NCBI RefSeq assembly: GCF_900129905.1
Contig: NZ_FQXG01000003.1
Coordinates: 363,771-427,770, forward strand
Direction of reading: 5' to 3'
Source of the DNA: Ferrimonas marina
Lineage (GTDB): Bacteria; Pseudomonadota; Gammaproteobacteria; Enterobacterales; Shewanellaceae
Length of the DNA: 64,000 bases
Numbering within the stretch: position 1 is the stretch's first letter; every line of letters begins with the position of its first letter. The position numbers and the translations under genes were made by a program. Below the pieces are notes generated by a model, which saw only the letters and a list, made by a program, of their open reading frames with translations, did no database searches and was not told where the DNA came from. Shown one piece after another: positions 32,838-41,408 of the stretch.

Positions 32838-33305
32838 CTAACCGTCAGGCTGTGCTTCATTCTCGAAGTTGACGGTGGCCGCGGCGACCTGGGCTTGCAG
32901 TGCCGCTTTGTCGGGTTTGTACTGGCTGGCAAGCCGGAGTAGCCCGTGGCAGTAGTCACGCACCGCGTGCTCACTGTCTTGCAGTTTAGGCGCATAGTCT
33001 GCCATCCCTAGGGCAAAGCGCTCGGCGAGGTCCTCGTCCGGCTCGTAGTCAGACTCATCGGCATCAAGGCTGACATAGTGCATTGCGTTGATCAGCATGT
33101 CGGAGACCAATTCAGGCACCGACTTTTGCTCTGCGTCGGAGCAGTGCTTGAGCGAGGTAAGGACGTTACGTGCCCCGCAGGTTGGGATGGCCTTGAGTGC
33201 TTTGGGGTAACCGAGCGGCCATGCCTTGATGGCAGGATTCGGCACTGGCTTCCCCAGTCCCTCAATGGTCGTGTGGAGCAACTGGGTCAATGTTGTGATA
33301 TTCAT
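32838..33305 (-). CDS. Hypothetical protein, 155 residues, helical
   Basis: ATG 33305 follows AAGGAAGCGTC. The product is helical and acidic, with DADESDYEPDEDLAERF in the middle. There is no membrane segment. An operator copy sits 30 bp upstream. Not recognised. Confidence 0.75.
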   Translation of the reverse strand: MNITTLTQLLHTTIEGLGKPVPNPAIKAWPLGYPKALKAIPTCGARNVLTSLKHCSDAEQKSVPELVSDMLINAMHYVSLDADESDYEPDEDLAERFALGMADYAPKLQDSEHAVRDYCHGLLRLASQYKPDKAALQAQVAAATVNFENEAQPDG

Positions 33306-33335
33306 GACGCTTCCTTACATCTATAGTTCAACCTT

Positions 33336-33353
33336 GATATATAAAAGTATATC
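33336..33353. promoter_or_regulatory. AATATAC-N4-GTATATT operator copy
   Basis: Reads GATATAT-AAAA-GTATATC, a perfect palindrome, 30 bp upstream of the start at 33305. Confidence 0.7.
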
Positions 33354-33380
33354 AATATGTGTGTTTGCATTCAAGGGTTT

Positions 33381-33408
33381 GCGGCGCCGGATCCCCATCC
33401 GGCGCCGC
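33381..33408 (-). terminator. Strong GC hairpin after the 33420 gene
   Basis: GCGGCGCCGGAT-CCCC-ATCCGGCGCCGC, a perfect 12-bp stem just beyond the minus-strand stop. It has no T-run, so it may protect the mRNA 3' end. Confidence 0.65.
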
Positions 33409-33419
33409 ACTTTGGTTGG

Positions 33420-35540
33420 CTATTCCTCCCGGTATAGGCGTTGAGCCACCCGTTCTGTCGCTTTGTAATTGGCCCCGTGCAACCGTGCTTGCTGACGCCA
33501 GCGAGCCTGCTCCGATAAGCGATAGCAATAGGGCGCAGGGACGGCCTTTTCCATTCCTTTGAGGGCCCATAGTAGGGGCGCATTGACCAGACGGTGTAAC
33601 CAGCGCTTGCGTTTGATCGTGTCTTTTAGCGCCGCAGCCACGATAGTACTGAGGGTGCCCAGTCCGTGGTTCGTGATTTTAATGGCCGTTCGAAAGTCCA
33701 GATTGTCGTACAGCGGGTGGGGGCGGTGAACAGCAGTGAAGATGGCCCGCCCGTCTAGTACCTGGTGGGCTGCAATGAAGTGACGGTACGCCTTCAGGTG
33801 GGGGCCAAACCCTTTTGTATTTCTAATGACCGGGATGTCGAAATAGCGTTCGCGCAGCCCCTCCCATTGGCTAGCAGAGGTGATTTCTACCAAGTCACTG
33901 CTTAGGTGCTGGGTGACATCGAGCGGTTTAAAGGCAGTGGCTTCGGACATCTGCTTGCCGATCACGGCCAGTCGTTCTGGCTTGTGTTGGTGGCGCACCG
34001 CCAGTTCCAGCAAGGTGGTGGGGGAGAGCATGTTATTGGTGCTCAGCGCAAGCAGCACGGGGCTCCACTGGACTACTTTGAGCAGCGCTAACCAGTGCTC
34101 GTTCATGTCGGACAATGATCGCGTCATTAACTGTTCATGGGTGTCAGGGTGGCGATGGAAGAACTCGAACAGAGTCTGGCACTGGTACTCACTCAGCCCC
34201 TGTGGATAGGCATCGAGTTGCAGTAGGTCCACACCGGGGTGTGAAGTTAGATCAAGCTCTCCCCAGGGGGATAGGGAAGATGGGGCAAACTGGCCGGACT
34301 GCATTCGGGTGGCCAAGGGTCTCACTCCCTCTTCGAGTTGCTCAATGGGGGTCAGCCACAGGCGGGCAGCCTTCCCGGTCATGGCCCGGACCACGCGGTG
34401 GACCAGCGGGTTGTTGCCAGCCGGATGGAAGTAGGCATAAGTGCAGTTGCCAAGCATCAGTGTATTCAATTTATCTTTCCAATGCTGGCCGATGACCTTG
34501 GGGTACACCATCACCATCTCATCGAAGCCGATCGTGGCGGTCTGCCAGTGCCAGTGGCTGCGAAGCAGTGCTTGCTGTTCTGGGTTGAGTGCGTCCAAGG
34601 TCCCGCGTCGGACCGTATCGCCCAACTGGTCGGGGAATACCAGGTAAACACCATCGTCACGCTGATCAAGGGTCTCTTGATGTTGGCTCAACCGCTGTGT
34701 GTAGGCATGAAAGCTGCTGAACTCACGGCACATGGCATCGCTGCGTAGGTCGTCGTGGGCCCGGTGGGCATACTCAAAGCTGGATTCCTCAAACGGCTGG
34801 GCCTTAAGTGCAAGGTAGGTCTTGCGAGCGGCATGGGCGAACGCTAACTGGTCGAATTGCTGGTTGAGATCCAGTGAAACAGCATCGCCGAATCGGTGGG
34901 CTTTTTTGATCAGGCGAATGGCGGTCCGAACCGGGGTACGCAGGTTCAGGGCCTCAAGGCGTCGGTGTTGAAGAAAGGCGAGGAATTCGGGGTGTGGCAC
35001 CAATTGGGGGCCATTCTCGGTAACTTTTAGTGCCACCATGCAGGCGTTGATGTCAAAGCTGGTGATGATGGCTTCGGCAGGGTCGGTCACCTTGTGGTTG
35101 CAGTCGAGCTCGATGAGGTTGAGGATGCCGATGCTGGAACTGTTCAAGGTGCGGCGGATGAGCCGCTCGGAGCTTACCAGACAGGGGATCCCGTAGGGGT
35201 GAATGTGGTAATTCGCGATCTGGCTGTTCGCCTCAACCACGGTGGTGGCATCGTTATGGGCTTCTTCTCGAAGTCTATCTGCGCTTTCAGGCCCGTTGTC
35301 GATGGGTGGCTTGTCCTTGACCGTATTGACGTTAAAGCAGTCGATGTCCCCGTAATCAGTGCAAAGGTCGAGCTTAAGCAGGTGGAACACCGCCGCGGCA
35401 ACGGCGCTGCCTGCCAGCACGGCTCCATTGCTCAGGCGGTCTGTCAGGATGGGGTGATGTTTGCCTGTGGCGTCAATGAGCATCTCCAGTGCAGCGGAGG
35501 CCAGTGCCGGTTGGGACAGTTCCTGTTCGAAGTTACGCAT
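33420..35540 (-). CDS. Large protein with N-terminal nucleotidyltransferase-like fold
   Basis: 706 residues from the ATG at 35540, preceded by AAGGAGAGGACC. Residues 36-69 read SNGAVLAGSAVAAAV, then YGDIDCF. GS followed by DxD (Asp65, Asp67) is the signature of the pol-beta-type nucleotidyltransferase fold. The rest (~70-706) is alpha/beta with no recognised domain and an Arg/Lys-rich C-terminus. Such proteins add nucleotides to RNA, protein or small molecules; the substrate is unknown. It follows the 35551 gene by 10 bases on the same strand, so the two are probably an operon. Confidence 0.7.
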   Translation of the reverse strand: MRNFEQELSQPALASAALEMLIDATGKHHPILTDRLSNGAVLAGSAVAAAVFHLLKLDLCTDYGDIDCFNVNTVKDKPPIDNGPESADRLREEAHNDATTVVEANSQIANYHIHPYGIPCLVSSERLIRRTLNSSSIGILNLIELDCNHKVTDPAEAIITSFDINACMVALKVTENGPQLVPHPEFLAFLQHRRLEALNLRTPVRTAIRLIKKAHRFGDAVSLDLNQQFDQLAFAHAARKTYLALKAQPFEESSFEYAHRAHDDLRSDAMCREFSSFHAYTQRLSQHQETLDQRDDGVYLVFPDQLGDTVRRGTLDALNPEQQALLRSHWHWQTATIGFDEMVMVYPKVIGQHWKDKLNTLMLGNCTYAYFHPAGNNPLVHRVVRAMTGKAARLWLTPIEQLEEGVRPLATRMQSGQFAPSSLSPWGELDLTSHPGVDLLQLDAYPQGLSEYQCQTLFEFFHRHPDTHEQLMTRSLSDMNEHWLALLKVVQWSPVLLALSTNNMLSPTTLLELAVRHQHKPERLAVIGKQMSEATAFKPLDVTQHLSSDLVEITSASQWEGLRERYFDIPVIRNTKGFGPHLKAYRHFIAAHQVLDGRAIFTAVHRPHPLYDNLDFRTAIKITNHGLGTLSTIVAAALKDTIKRKRWLHRLVNAPLLWALKGMEKAVPAPYCYRLSEQARWRQQARLHGANYKATERVAQRLYREE

Positions 35541-35550
35541 GGTCCTCTCC

Positions 35551-36036
35551 TTACGCTGCTTCATCGTGATCGGTTGAGTTGTTCTCAAGGCTCGCCTCGG
35601 CCACGTTTTCCGCCATCGAGTCGGCGCAATAGCCCGCAGCGATGGGGCAGTCGAAGGTTTGGGTGCGAAGTAGCTCAGAGGACATACCCTCACCTAGGGT
35701 GTAACCGGCCAGAAATCCCCGGCCTTTCGGGAGGCGAAGCACAATCCCTTGTGCAGTTTGGTGGGAATCGCGGTCACAAAACCAGCCTGTGTGCGTAATG
35801 CTGGCGCCGGGGACTTCATGGGCCCAGTCCCAGCGCAGACCTGGGGCGAAATCGGATTCCAAATAGAAGCCCATGGTCTCGTGGGTGGGGCGCATATCGA
35901 ACCGGTAGGGGCCGGTGCAACGGCCATTGGCGTAACCTTTTGTCTTCAAGTTGCGGAAGAGGTCCAGTCGCTGGGCTAGGGTCCCATGGGAGATGCGAAG
36001 GGTGCGGGGCAGGGTGAAGCCGGCAAAAGTATTCAT
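35551..36036 (-). CDS. Hypothetical protein, 161 residues
   Basis: ATG 36036 follows AAGGAAAACGC. The first ~110 residues are beta-rich with many aromatic residues (GFYLESDFAPGLRWDWAH; GWFCDRDSHQ), and the C-terminus is acidic and Asn-rich. It lies immediately upstream of the nucleotidyltransferase-like gene and probably works with it. Not recognised. Confidence 0.75.
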   Translation of the reverse strand: MNTFAGFTLPRTLRISHGTLAQRLDLFRNLKTKGYANGRCTGPYRFDMRPTHETMGFYLESDFAPGLRWDWAHEVPGASITHTGWFCDRDSHQTAQGIVLRLPKGRGFLAGYTLGEGMSSELLRTQTFDCPIAAGYCADSMAENVAEASLENNSTDHDEAA

Positions 36037-36114
36037 GCGTTTTCCTTAACGTCATTGGCAGGTGGGGCCTGCCGTTAAACAGTGGTTTGTCGCTATGCCC
36101 TAAAGCTCAAGGGC

Positions 36115-36133
36115 GGCCGCCGGTCTGGCGGCC
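36115..36133. other. GC-rich inverted repeat
   Basis: GGCCGCC-GGTCT-GGCGGCC followed by TTGTT on the plus strand. It lies between minus-strand genes, so its role is unclear. Confidence 0.45.
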
Positions 36134-36152
36134 TTGTTGGGAGTGCAGAGCG

Positions 36153-36515
36153 CTAATCCTCGGACTCTTCGGTCAGGCAGAGGGCCTGAAATTGCAGCAT
36201 CAGGTCCGCGCCGCAGTCGTCGCACTTGGCCAGCTGACCGGCCAAGGCGGGATTACGGGGCTCATGCCAGTCAGCGGCATCGACGGTGCCCCAGCAATCA
36301 CTGCCGCATTTGGGGCAGGTCAGGTTGGTGCGAGGAGCAACCTGCTCGACATAATCTTGGACTTCGTCCAGATGACGTCGCAAATGGCCCTCACTAAGGC
36401 CAGTTTGTTCACTCAGGGCAGCCCATTGTTCTTTGTCCAGAGTGACGGTGGTGGCCAGGGCAGTCAGTAACTGCGGCCAGACGGTAAGCAGTTGCTCGCG
36501 CATACGTTCGTTCAT
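36153..36515 (-). CDS. HTH plus zinc-ribbon protein
   Basis: 120 residues from the ATG at 36515, chosen for GGAGTGAAT just upstream. Residues ~28-58 (WAALSEQTGLSEGHLRRHLD) form a helix-turn-helix. CPKC at 67-70 and CDDC at 98-101 form a zinc ribbon. It is probably a DNA-binding regulator. Two operator copies lie in the region between it and the divergent gene at 36694. Confidence 0.75.
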   Translation of the reverse strand: MNERMREQLLTVWPQLLTALATTVTLDKEQWAALSEQTGLSEGHLRRHLDEVQDYVEQVAPRTNLTCPKCGSDCWGTVDAADWHEPRNPALAGQLAKCDDCGADLMLQFQALCLTEESED

Positions 36516-36550
36516 ATTCACTCCATGTGTTTTAACACCAACGCCACCAT

Positions 36551-36568
36551 AATATACTTTTGTATATA
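36551..36568. promoter_or_regulatory. AATATAC-N4-GTATATT operator copy
   Basis: Reads AATATAC-TTTT-GTATATA, 35 bp upstream of the minus-strand start at 36515. Confidence 0.75.
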
Positions 36569-36615
36569 AAAAGCAATACATGAGGTTTGTTCAGTGAAAG
36601 TTAAATCCCTTGCGC

Positions 36616-36633
36616 AATATACGAAAGTATATT
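36616..36633. promoter_or_regulatory. AATATAC-N4-GTATATT operator copy, perfect halves
   Basis: Reads AATATAC-GAAA-GTATATT, 60 bp upstream of the plus-strand start at 36694. Its centre is 65 bp from that of the copy at 36551, about six DNA turns, which would suit looping between the two. Confidence 0.75.
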
Positions 36634-36693
36634 ACTATAAGGGTGTTGATTCGGTAGGGCTCCCTGCCGAACTTGAGGGATTAGGAGTCAAGG

Positions 36694-37173
36694 ATGAACC
36701 AGACAGGATTGCCGTTTACCGTGGTGGCCAACCGGCCCATGCTGTTTCTGGGGCAGGGCGGCCGCAGCCACTATCTGCGCTTTGGTTTGAGTCGGCGCCA
36801 GCTGAGTGATGGGCGGCGGGTGACGCAGCTGCATCTCGGTCGCAAGCTCGCCGTGTTCGCAATGGGGGCCGCCAAGCAGGCCAAGGCGTGCAAACGGGTG
36901 CTGGACGTGGAGATGGGACGCCAGTTCATGCTGGGGCCGTTCTTCTGTGAGGCGAAGCTGGCCTGCAATCCCAGCGAGCGTTGCTGGGCCAATCGGCTAA
37001 TGGATGGGAGTCGCTTGAGCCGATTATTCGCCCTAGAGAAGATTTCCGAGCCTGAGGTGGGCGTGGATCAGGTGGTCCAGGCCGTGTACTTGGGGCCGCT
37101 GAGTCTTCACTGGGTGGCTTTCGACACTTGGAAAGACTGGTTGGCCAGTGTCAGACGTAAGGAGCGCCTGTGA
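36694..37173 (+). CDS. Hypothetical protein, 159 residues, basic
   Basis: ATG 36694 follows TTAGGAGTCAAGG. The product is basic with several Trp and three Cys, alternating beta and helix (GRKLAVFAMGAAKQAKAC; VVQAVYLGPLSLHWVAFD). Its stop overlaps the ATG of the next gene (TGATG), so the two are coupled. Operator copies lie upstream. Not recognised. Confidence 0.75.
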   Translation: MNQTGLPFTVVANRPMLFLGQGGRSHYLRFGLSRRQLSDGRRVTQLHLGRKLAVFAMGAAKQAKACKRVLDVEMGRQFMLGPFFCEAKLACNPSERCWANRLMDGSRLSRLFALEKISEPEVGVDQVVQAVYLGPLSLHWVAFDTWKDWLASVRRKERL

Positions 37174-37418
37174 TGAGCAAGGGATTTGAGCTCGACTTTG
37201 ATCAAGCGCTTTCTGTTGTCATGACTCGTGCCGGCTGGGTCCAGGGTGAGGATTTCAAGCCCGGTTTGGTGTTGGGCCTGAACGAGATGGGGGTGCTGTG
37301 CCAGAAGGACTTGGGTCCGCTTACCGCGCACTGGGTATCGCAGCCGGTAACCACCGGCGTGTATCGGCAGCGCTACCGAGTGGTGAAAACCGCAGCAGAG
37401 GCTAAGGCGAAGCCTTGA
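37173..37418 (+). CDS. Hypothetical protein, 81 residues
   Basis: ATG 37173 overlaps the preceding stop, with AAGGAGCGCCTG as ribosome site; GTG 37170 is an alternative. It is a compact mixed protein containing GWVQGEDFKPGLVLGLNEMG, perhaps a small beta domain. The second gene of the 36694 operon. Not recognised. Confidence 0.7.
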   Translation: MSKGFELDFDQALSVVMTRAGWVQGEDFKPGLVLGLNEMGVLCQKDLGPLTAHWVSQPVTTGVYRQRYRVVKTAAEAKAKP

Positions 37419-37446
37419 GGGGTTTACGCCAAGCGACGGAGTGCAT

Positions 37447-38271
37447 ATGGATTTGAATTTTTCGTTGTCAAAATTGCAATTGCTAGCGATTGCTGTGAGT
37501 GACGCTGATATCAACAAAAGTGCGCGGTTTGTGCCGACGTCGTTACAGACTTACGACGGGCGCTTTTATCCTGGGGGGCAACCACTGGATGCATCAGGGC
37601 GGACAGAGGGTGAGGTACCGGCGGGAGGGGTCTTTGAGCCAAGTGCTTCACGGATGGATCGGGAGGTGCCTGCGATGTTGCAGTTAGTCAGAACCACGGG
37701 GCGGTTGTTTTTGCGAGTCAACGTAGCTTACCCCTCAGATGTGGCACACTGGCCTGTCGTTACCGAGGTAGACGCGGATGGCTTTGGTTTAGCAGATCCC
37801 AACTCTGAGGAAGATTTACGCACGGAGTTTGGCGGCGACGATGAAGTTTACGACCTGCCTATTGCGTGGTTACACCGAGCGATTGAGTCCCGTCGATACC
37901 TGCGCGTCCGATGCAGCGATGACGCTCTGGAGTGGGTAGAAGGGGCGTGGCAACCAGAAAACGAGCCCATGCGGTTCCTGTTACCGCTGCCCGATGCTAG
38001 AGCCGCTGTTGGCGATACTTTGTCACCCAAGCTGAAGGCCTTGGTGGAGTGCTGTCTCAAGCAGGTTGAGCAAGGGGGCGACAAGGTATTTCGCATCCAG
38101 TCAGGTGCGCTGGTGCCGGCCAGAAGTGTTGGTCAGTTTTCACACCAAACCGTCAACCAACTCCATGCCCTGGGGGCAGTCCGGTTGGGTAAGCTGAGAA
38201 CTGGATATTTGGTGCTGGTGGTTGATCGAGATTTGCTCGAGCGGCTAGGTCAACTGCCTGTATCGAAATAG
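37447..38271 (+). CDS. Hypothetical protein, 274 residues
   Basis: ATG 37447, with GGAG five bases ahead; GTG 37441 is an alternative. The N-terminal ~150 residues are acidic and beta-rich, and the C-terminal ~80 (LKALVECCLKQVEQGGDKVF to VVDRDLLERL) look like a winged-helix or small alpha/beta domain. No catalytic motif. It follows the 37173 gene by 28 bases. Confidence 0.7.
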   Translation: MDLNFSLSKLQLLAIAVSDADINKSARFVPTSLQTYDGRFYPGGQPLDASGRTEGEVPAGGVFEPSASRMDREVPAMLQLVRTTGRLFLRVNVAYPSDVAHWPVVTEVDADGFGLADPNSEEDLRTEFGGDDEVYDLPIAWLHRAIESRRYLRVRCSDDALEWVEGAWQPENEPMRFLLPLPDARAAVGDTLSPKLKALVECCLKQVEQGGDKVFRIQSGALVPARSVGQFSHQTVNQLHALGAVRLGKLRTGYLVLVVDRDLLERLGQLPVSK

Positions 38272-38488
38272 GCTAGGTTGTTTGAAGCGCGGCTTGGGTT
38301 GGGTTCCTCTGGAGCCCTTTTTTGTACCTGTGCGGCGGTGCATGCATTGCTTATGGTGTTTCCTACGGATAGTCCCTTGATATGAATGACCAAATTGAGT
38401 AGCGTGCATGCTGAACATCGGTAGGCTTGCCGGTGATGCTGGCCTAAAGTCTGCCCTGGCTGGCGTTGTTGGGTGTGGAGTAAGCAAG

Positions 38489-38737
38489 ATGGAAAAGACA
38501 CTGCCAATCTGGACCCTGTATCAGTCGCCGAAGGACTACCCAGGGCAATATGTTGCCCGTCGATTTGAGGTTACGCCGGTGGGTGGGCCTAGGTTGACCG
38601 ATGAGGTGTACGCCAACAAAGACGTGGCGGCGGTGCGTGATTGGGTTCAGCAGGAGGGGCGGCGCTTCGGGGTTGTGCCGGTGAAGCTGGAACGGGATCC
38701 GTCGGACGATCCGGTGGTGCTGGAGTCGTGGATCTAG
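38489..38737 (+). CDS. Small conserved-type protein (IWTLYQSPKDYPGQYVAR)
   Basis: 82 residues from ATG 38489, with GGAGTAAGCAAG before it. The opening LPIWTLYQSPKDYPGQYVAR resembles a small uncharacterised family in Proteobacteria that begins W-x-(I/L)-Y...P.D.P...VAR and ends with a segment on which a following helix packs. Function unknown. Confidence 0.7.
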   Translation: MEKTLPIWTLYQSPKDYPGQYVARRFEVTPVGGPRLTDEVYANKDVAAVRDWVQQEGRRFGVVPVKLERDPSDDPVVLESWI

Positions 38738-38776
38738 GTGCGGACCTGGGACTGGGTGCGGTATGATGATGACAAT

Positions 38777-38828
38777 GCCCCTGACACGCTCCGTCGCCAT
38801 TAATAACCGCGGCGCAGCAGTCAGGGGC
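38777..38828. other. Long-range inverted repeat
   Basis: GCCCCTGAC and GTCAGGGGC are separated by 34 bases that contain a second GC-rich patch. It lies between convergent genes ending at 38737 and 38836. It may be a shared terminator or a structured RNA. Confidence 0.4.
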
Positions 38829-38835
38829 TATTACG

Positions 38836-39222
38836 TTAGAGGAATCCCTGCCGTTTCAGAGAGTGGCTAATGTCTTTAAAGGTTTTATCGTCCATTGGCT
38901 TGACTAGATGCTTATTGAGCATCGCCAGTGTAACTTTGCTGACCCGACTGTCTTGGTGGCTCTGATAGGCAAGCGGGGCGTTGTTTCGCACTGTCTGGTT
39001 GTGGCCAAGCCAGCGCAGCAGTTGCTCTGCATTGTCAAACACCAGCCGGCAGTTGAAGCCCAGTTCAGGACCTAACTGAATGGCGCCAAGCCGGCTGCGG
39101 TCCCGTGGGTAGATCGCGGCCAGAAGCGCCCGCAGCGGCGTCTCCGGCGTAGGACTCTCCTTGGGTAGCCGGCCATGCAGTTGAAAGTCCATGATTTCCT
39201 TTGCGGTTTTCGGGTATCTCAT
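38836..39222 (-). CDS. Hypothetical protein, 128 residues
   Basis: ATG 39222 follows AAGAGGAGCCGGC and overlaps the upstream stop (ATGA). The product is helical and basic at the C-terminus (MDDKTFKDISHSLKRQG). The last gene of a four-gene minus-strand run from 40707. Not recognised. Confidence 0.75.
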   Translation of the reverse strand: MRYPKTAKEIMDFQLHGRLPKESPTPETPLRALLAAIYPRDRSRLGAIQLGPELGFNCRLVFDNAEQLLRWLGHNQTVRNNAPLAYQSHQDSRVSKVTLAMLNKHLVKPMDDKTFKDISHSLKRQGFL

Positions 39223-39515
39223 GCCGGCTCCTCTTCCATTGGCGCGGCTGGGATAAGGCCCAGCATTTTTTGAATGTCAGGCTCGTGATCAACCAGCCCT
39301 TCCAGGTGAATGATAAACGGCTCATCGCCCAACACCCGAAACGCTTCATTGAGCTTCTCCAGGAACTCGGGCAGCACCGCGGCTTGCTGCTCCGGCCACA
39401 TTCCATCCAGATTGAGGACGTTGCCGGCCAGGGCAGAGATCCGCAGGTGGCGCCGGCGTTGGTTGCGCTCAGGGTGCTCGCCGTACACGATGTCGATGTG
39501 TTTCAGCTGTTGCAT
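39219..39515 (-). CDS. Hypothetical protein, 98 residues
   Basis: ATG 39515 follows AAGGAGGGAGCAGAG, a strong ribosome site. The product is mixed, acidic at the C-terminus (MEEEPA), with a basic RNQRRRHLRI segment. Translationally coupled to the next gene. Not recognised. Confidence 0.75.
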   Translation of the reverse strand: MQQLKHIDIVYGEHPERNQRRRHLRISALAGNVLNLDGMWPEQQAAVLPEFLEKLNEAFRVLGDEPFIIHLEGLVDHEPDIQKMLGLIPAAPMEEEPA

Positions 39516-39542
39516 CTCTGCTCCCTCCTTGGATGCTTGGGT

Positions 39543-40031
39543 TTAAGCTCGCAGCCAGCGTATGGCCGGCATCAAGAGTCGTTGTAGTTCCGCGACGGTC
39601 GCCTCGTTGGGTACCATCCCTTGCTGATTCAAATAGCGCCAGTCAGGCTGTGCCAGCGTAACCGGCCAGTGCTGTTGGTTCGGTGGCAACAGGCCGGTAT
39701 AGCGCCGTACCAGGCGCTGGCGGGATTGCACCCCCAGGTAATCGACGTAGTCGGCGCCATTGGCCAGCTGCACTGCCATGTGATCCTGGCTGTTAATCGC
39801 CTTGCGTCCGATCATCACCAGGGCGATGCCTGGGATGAGGGGCTCCAAAGCCTTGGCGAGCAGTACGCAACCGCCGGCACCGAAGTCGCCGTAGGGTAGC
39901 AGGGCCTGAGCCGTGTTGCCGGCTAGGGTGTCCCGCAGCATCTGATTAAAGCGAAGTCGCCTGCCCAGCCGAACGAGCGTGCCGCGGTAGCCGGCCCCGC
40001 AGGGCCGGCGATGTGCCAAGGTGCTACGCAT
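39543..40031 (-). CDS. Possible papain-like-fold cysteine protein
   Basis: 162 residues from ATG 40031, which overlaps the upstream gene's end by eight bases. Cys55 in GAGGCVLLAKAL, His84 in SQDHMAVQL and Asp94/Asp97 in GADYVDYLG have the order and spacing of the papain/NlpC/transglutaminase-like fold (Cys at a helix start, His and Asp on strands). A peptidase, amidase or transferase is possible. This rests on motif order only. Confidence 0.65.
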   Translation of the reverse strand: MRSTLAHRRPCGAGYRGTLVRLGRRLRFNQMLRDTLAGNTAQALLPYGDFGAGGCVLLAKALEPLIPGIALVMIGRKAINSQDHMAVQLANGADYVDYLGVQSRQRLVRRYTGLLPPNQQHWPVTLAQPDWRYLNQQGMVPNEATVAELQRLLMPAIRWLRA

Positions 40032-40707
40032 AGCGGCGTCGCTTGTTGGGCCGGCTGAACTGCGCCTCGTAGTTTTTCTGGGCTTGGCCGTAGAGGCCGG
40101 TGCAGACAGACTCATCGCCATCGAGCACTTCTTTGTAGTGTTCGTCGGTGTAGTAAAAGATGCCAGTTTCACCTCGGCCCCACTTGTGCTGATTCAGCAG
40201 CGTCAGTACCGCTTTGACCAGCGGGTGGCTGCGCGCTTCATCTACCGAGTGGTTGTTCTCTTCGATGTGCCACGTCAGGGTGCGCTGTTCGGGATCCACG
40301 TGCAGCGACCACTCATCCATGTGCAGGGTGAATGACCAGTCTCGCGACGTCAGGGTCTTAAAGGTCGCTTTGCGCGGCTTGCAAAGCGCAGCGTTTTTGC
40401 CGCGATAGAGTTCACTGCTGATCCGGAGCAGGTTTTTAAGATCCAGCGCGGTATCACGGGGCTGGGGTACCCCGGGGACCCGATAGCAAAGAATGTCACC
40501 AATACGACGCTCGGTGCAGAGATCAACAAAGCGGTTAGCGGCCCGGTCGCGCTTGCTCTGACCCTGCACCAGCGCATGCAAAGCCACCGCGCAGGCGTAG
40601 TGGTATTCCACGTGGGCGTTGTACAGTGCCCGGAGTTGCTTAGCCAAAGCACGGAAGCCGGTTTGGTTAAGTTGAATGGTGCCTTCTTCTCGTTGTTTAT
40701 TGCTCAT
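40024..40707 (-). CDS. Hypothetical protein, 227 residues, first gene of operon
   Basis: ATG 40707 follows AAGGACAGTCACG. The product is basic and mixed alpha/beta, with a Trp/His-rich strand region (DWSFTLHMDEWSLHVDPEQR) and an Arg-rich end. Four genes follow closely or overlap to 38836, and an operator copy 60 bp upstream would control all of them. Not recognised. Confidence 0.75.
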   Translation of the reverse strand: MSNKQREEGTIQLNQTGFRALAKQLRALYNAHVEYHYACAVALHALVQGQSKRDRAANRFVDLCTERRIGDILCYRVPGVPQPRDTALDLKNLLRISSELYRGKNAALCKPRKATFKTLTSRDWSFTLHMDEWSLHVDPEQRTLTWHIEENNHSVDEARSHPLVKAVLTLLNQHKWGRGETGIFYYTDEHYKEVLDGDESVCTGLYGQAQKNYEAQFSRPNKRRRYA

Positions 40708-40767
40708 CGTGACTGTCCTTAGACTTCAGTGGCTCAGGCCTGTCCTGTGCCTTTCAACATTATCTAT

Positions 40768-40785
40768 AATATACAAAAGTATATT
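40768..40785. promoter_or_regulatory. AATATAC-N4-GTATATT operator copy, perfect halves
   Basis: Reads AATATAC-AAAA-GTATATT. It lies between the minus-strand start at 40707 (60 bp) and the plus-strand start at 40848 (62 bp) and could act on both. Confidence 0.78.
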
Positions 40786-40847
40786 GACGGTCAAGCATAA
40801 GGATGAGACAATGGCTTTAGAAAATCAGGAAAGTTGAGGGATTGAAG

Positions 40848-41270
40848 ATGGGTCTGAAGCGTTTTGTGTCACGGTTGGTTGAAACCGAAGCGGGTCACAC
40901 CGTGGTGGTGAAACGGATCGCGTCCAAGGTTGAAAAGCCGGTTGAGGTGGAGATCCACCTTGCTATGACTGCGAGTGAGGCTTCTGGGGTCCGTGTTCTG
41001 GTGGAGTGCAAAGGATTGGTTGCCGCCCTGAAACACTTCACGGAAAGCACGCAAACCGGCCGAAAGGGTTCCTATGAGCTCATCTACAATAACGAGCAGT
41101 GCCTGAGGCTGGAGGTGGTGACTCGCGGCGAGCCCTTTCGCGAGGTCGTGCGGTTGACCTGTGGCCTGTACGGTGAGCACCTGCAAGGGGACGACCTGGG
41201 CGGCCTGGTTGAACTGACCATGATGGACGCCGCTGGACTGCTGAAATTCCTCCAGGCAGATCTTGACTGA
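40848..41270 (+). CDS. Hypothetical protein, paralogue of the 41409 protein
   Basis: 140 residues from ATG 40848, with GAGGGATTGAAG before it. The design is beta, helix, beta. It aligns with the next gene along most of its length: VVVKRI/LMVKRV, LVAALKHFTEST/LISALEYYSTQV, GEPFREVVRLTCGL/GEPYAEVVTFIWTL, and DAAGLLKFLQA/DAQSLVKFLKA at the end. They are tandem duplicates of an unknown family. Confidence 0.78.
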   Translation: MGLKRFVSRLVETEAGHTVVVKRIASKVEKPVEVEIHLAMTASEASGVRVLVECKGLVAALKHFTESTQTGRKGSYELIYNNEQCLRLEVVTRGEPFREVVRLTCGLYGEHLQGDDLGGLVELTMMDAAGLLKFLQADLD

Positions 41271-41408
41271 CCTAGCGCGGTGTTGAGGGTCGATAGCGCG
41301 GGTAGTTGCAGAGTCCGGCATAGCGGGCCCGATAGGCTCGCTATATCGACGAAAGGGCCCGAGGGTGGGACAATCCCCCAGGGAGATTGAAAGGAGATAG
41401 GGACAGAT

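Noticed and set aside
35094-35798. Plus-strand frame of 234 codons antisense to the nucleotidyltransferase-like gene
   Set aside because: Shadow of a well-supported minus-strand gene; no ribosome site.
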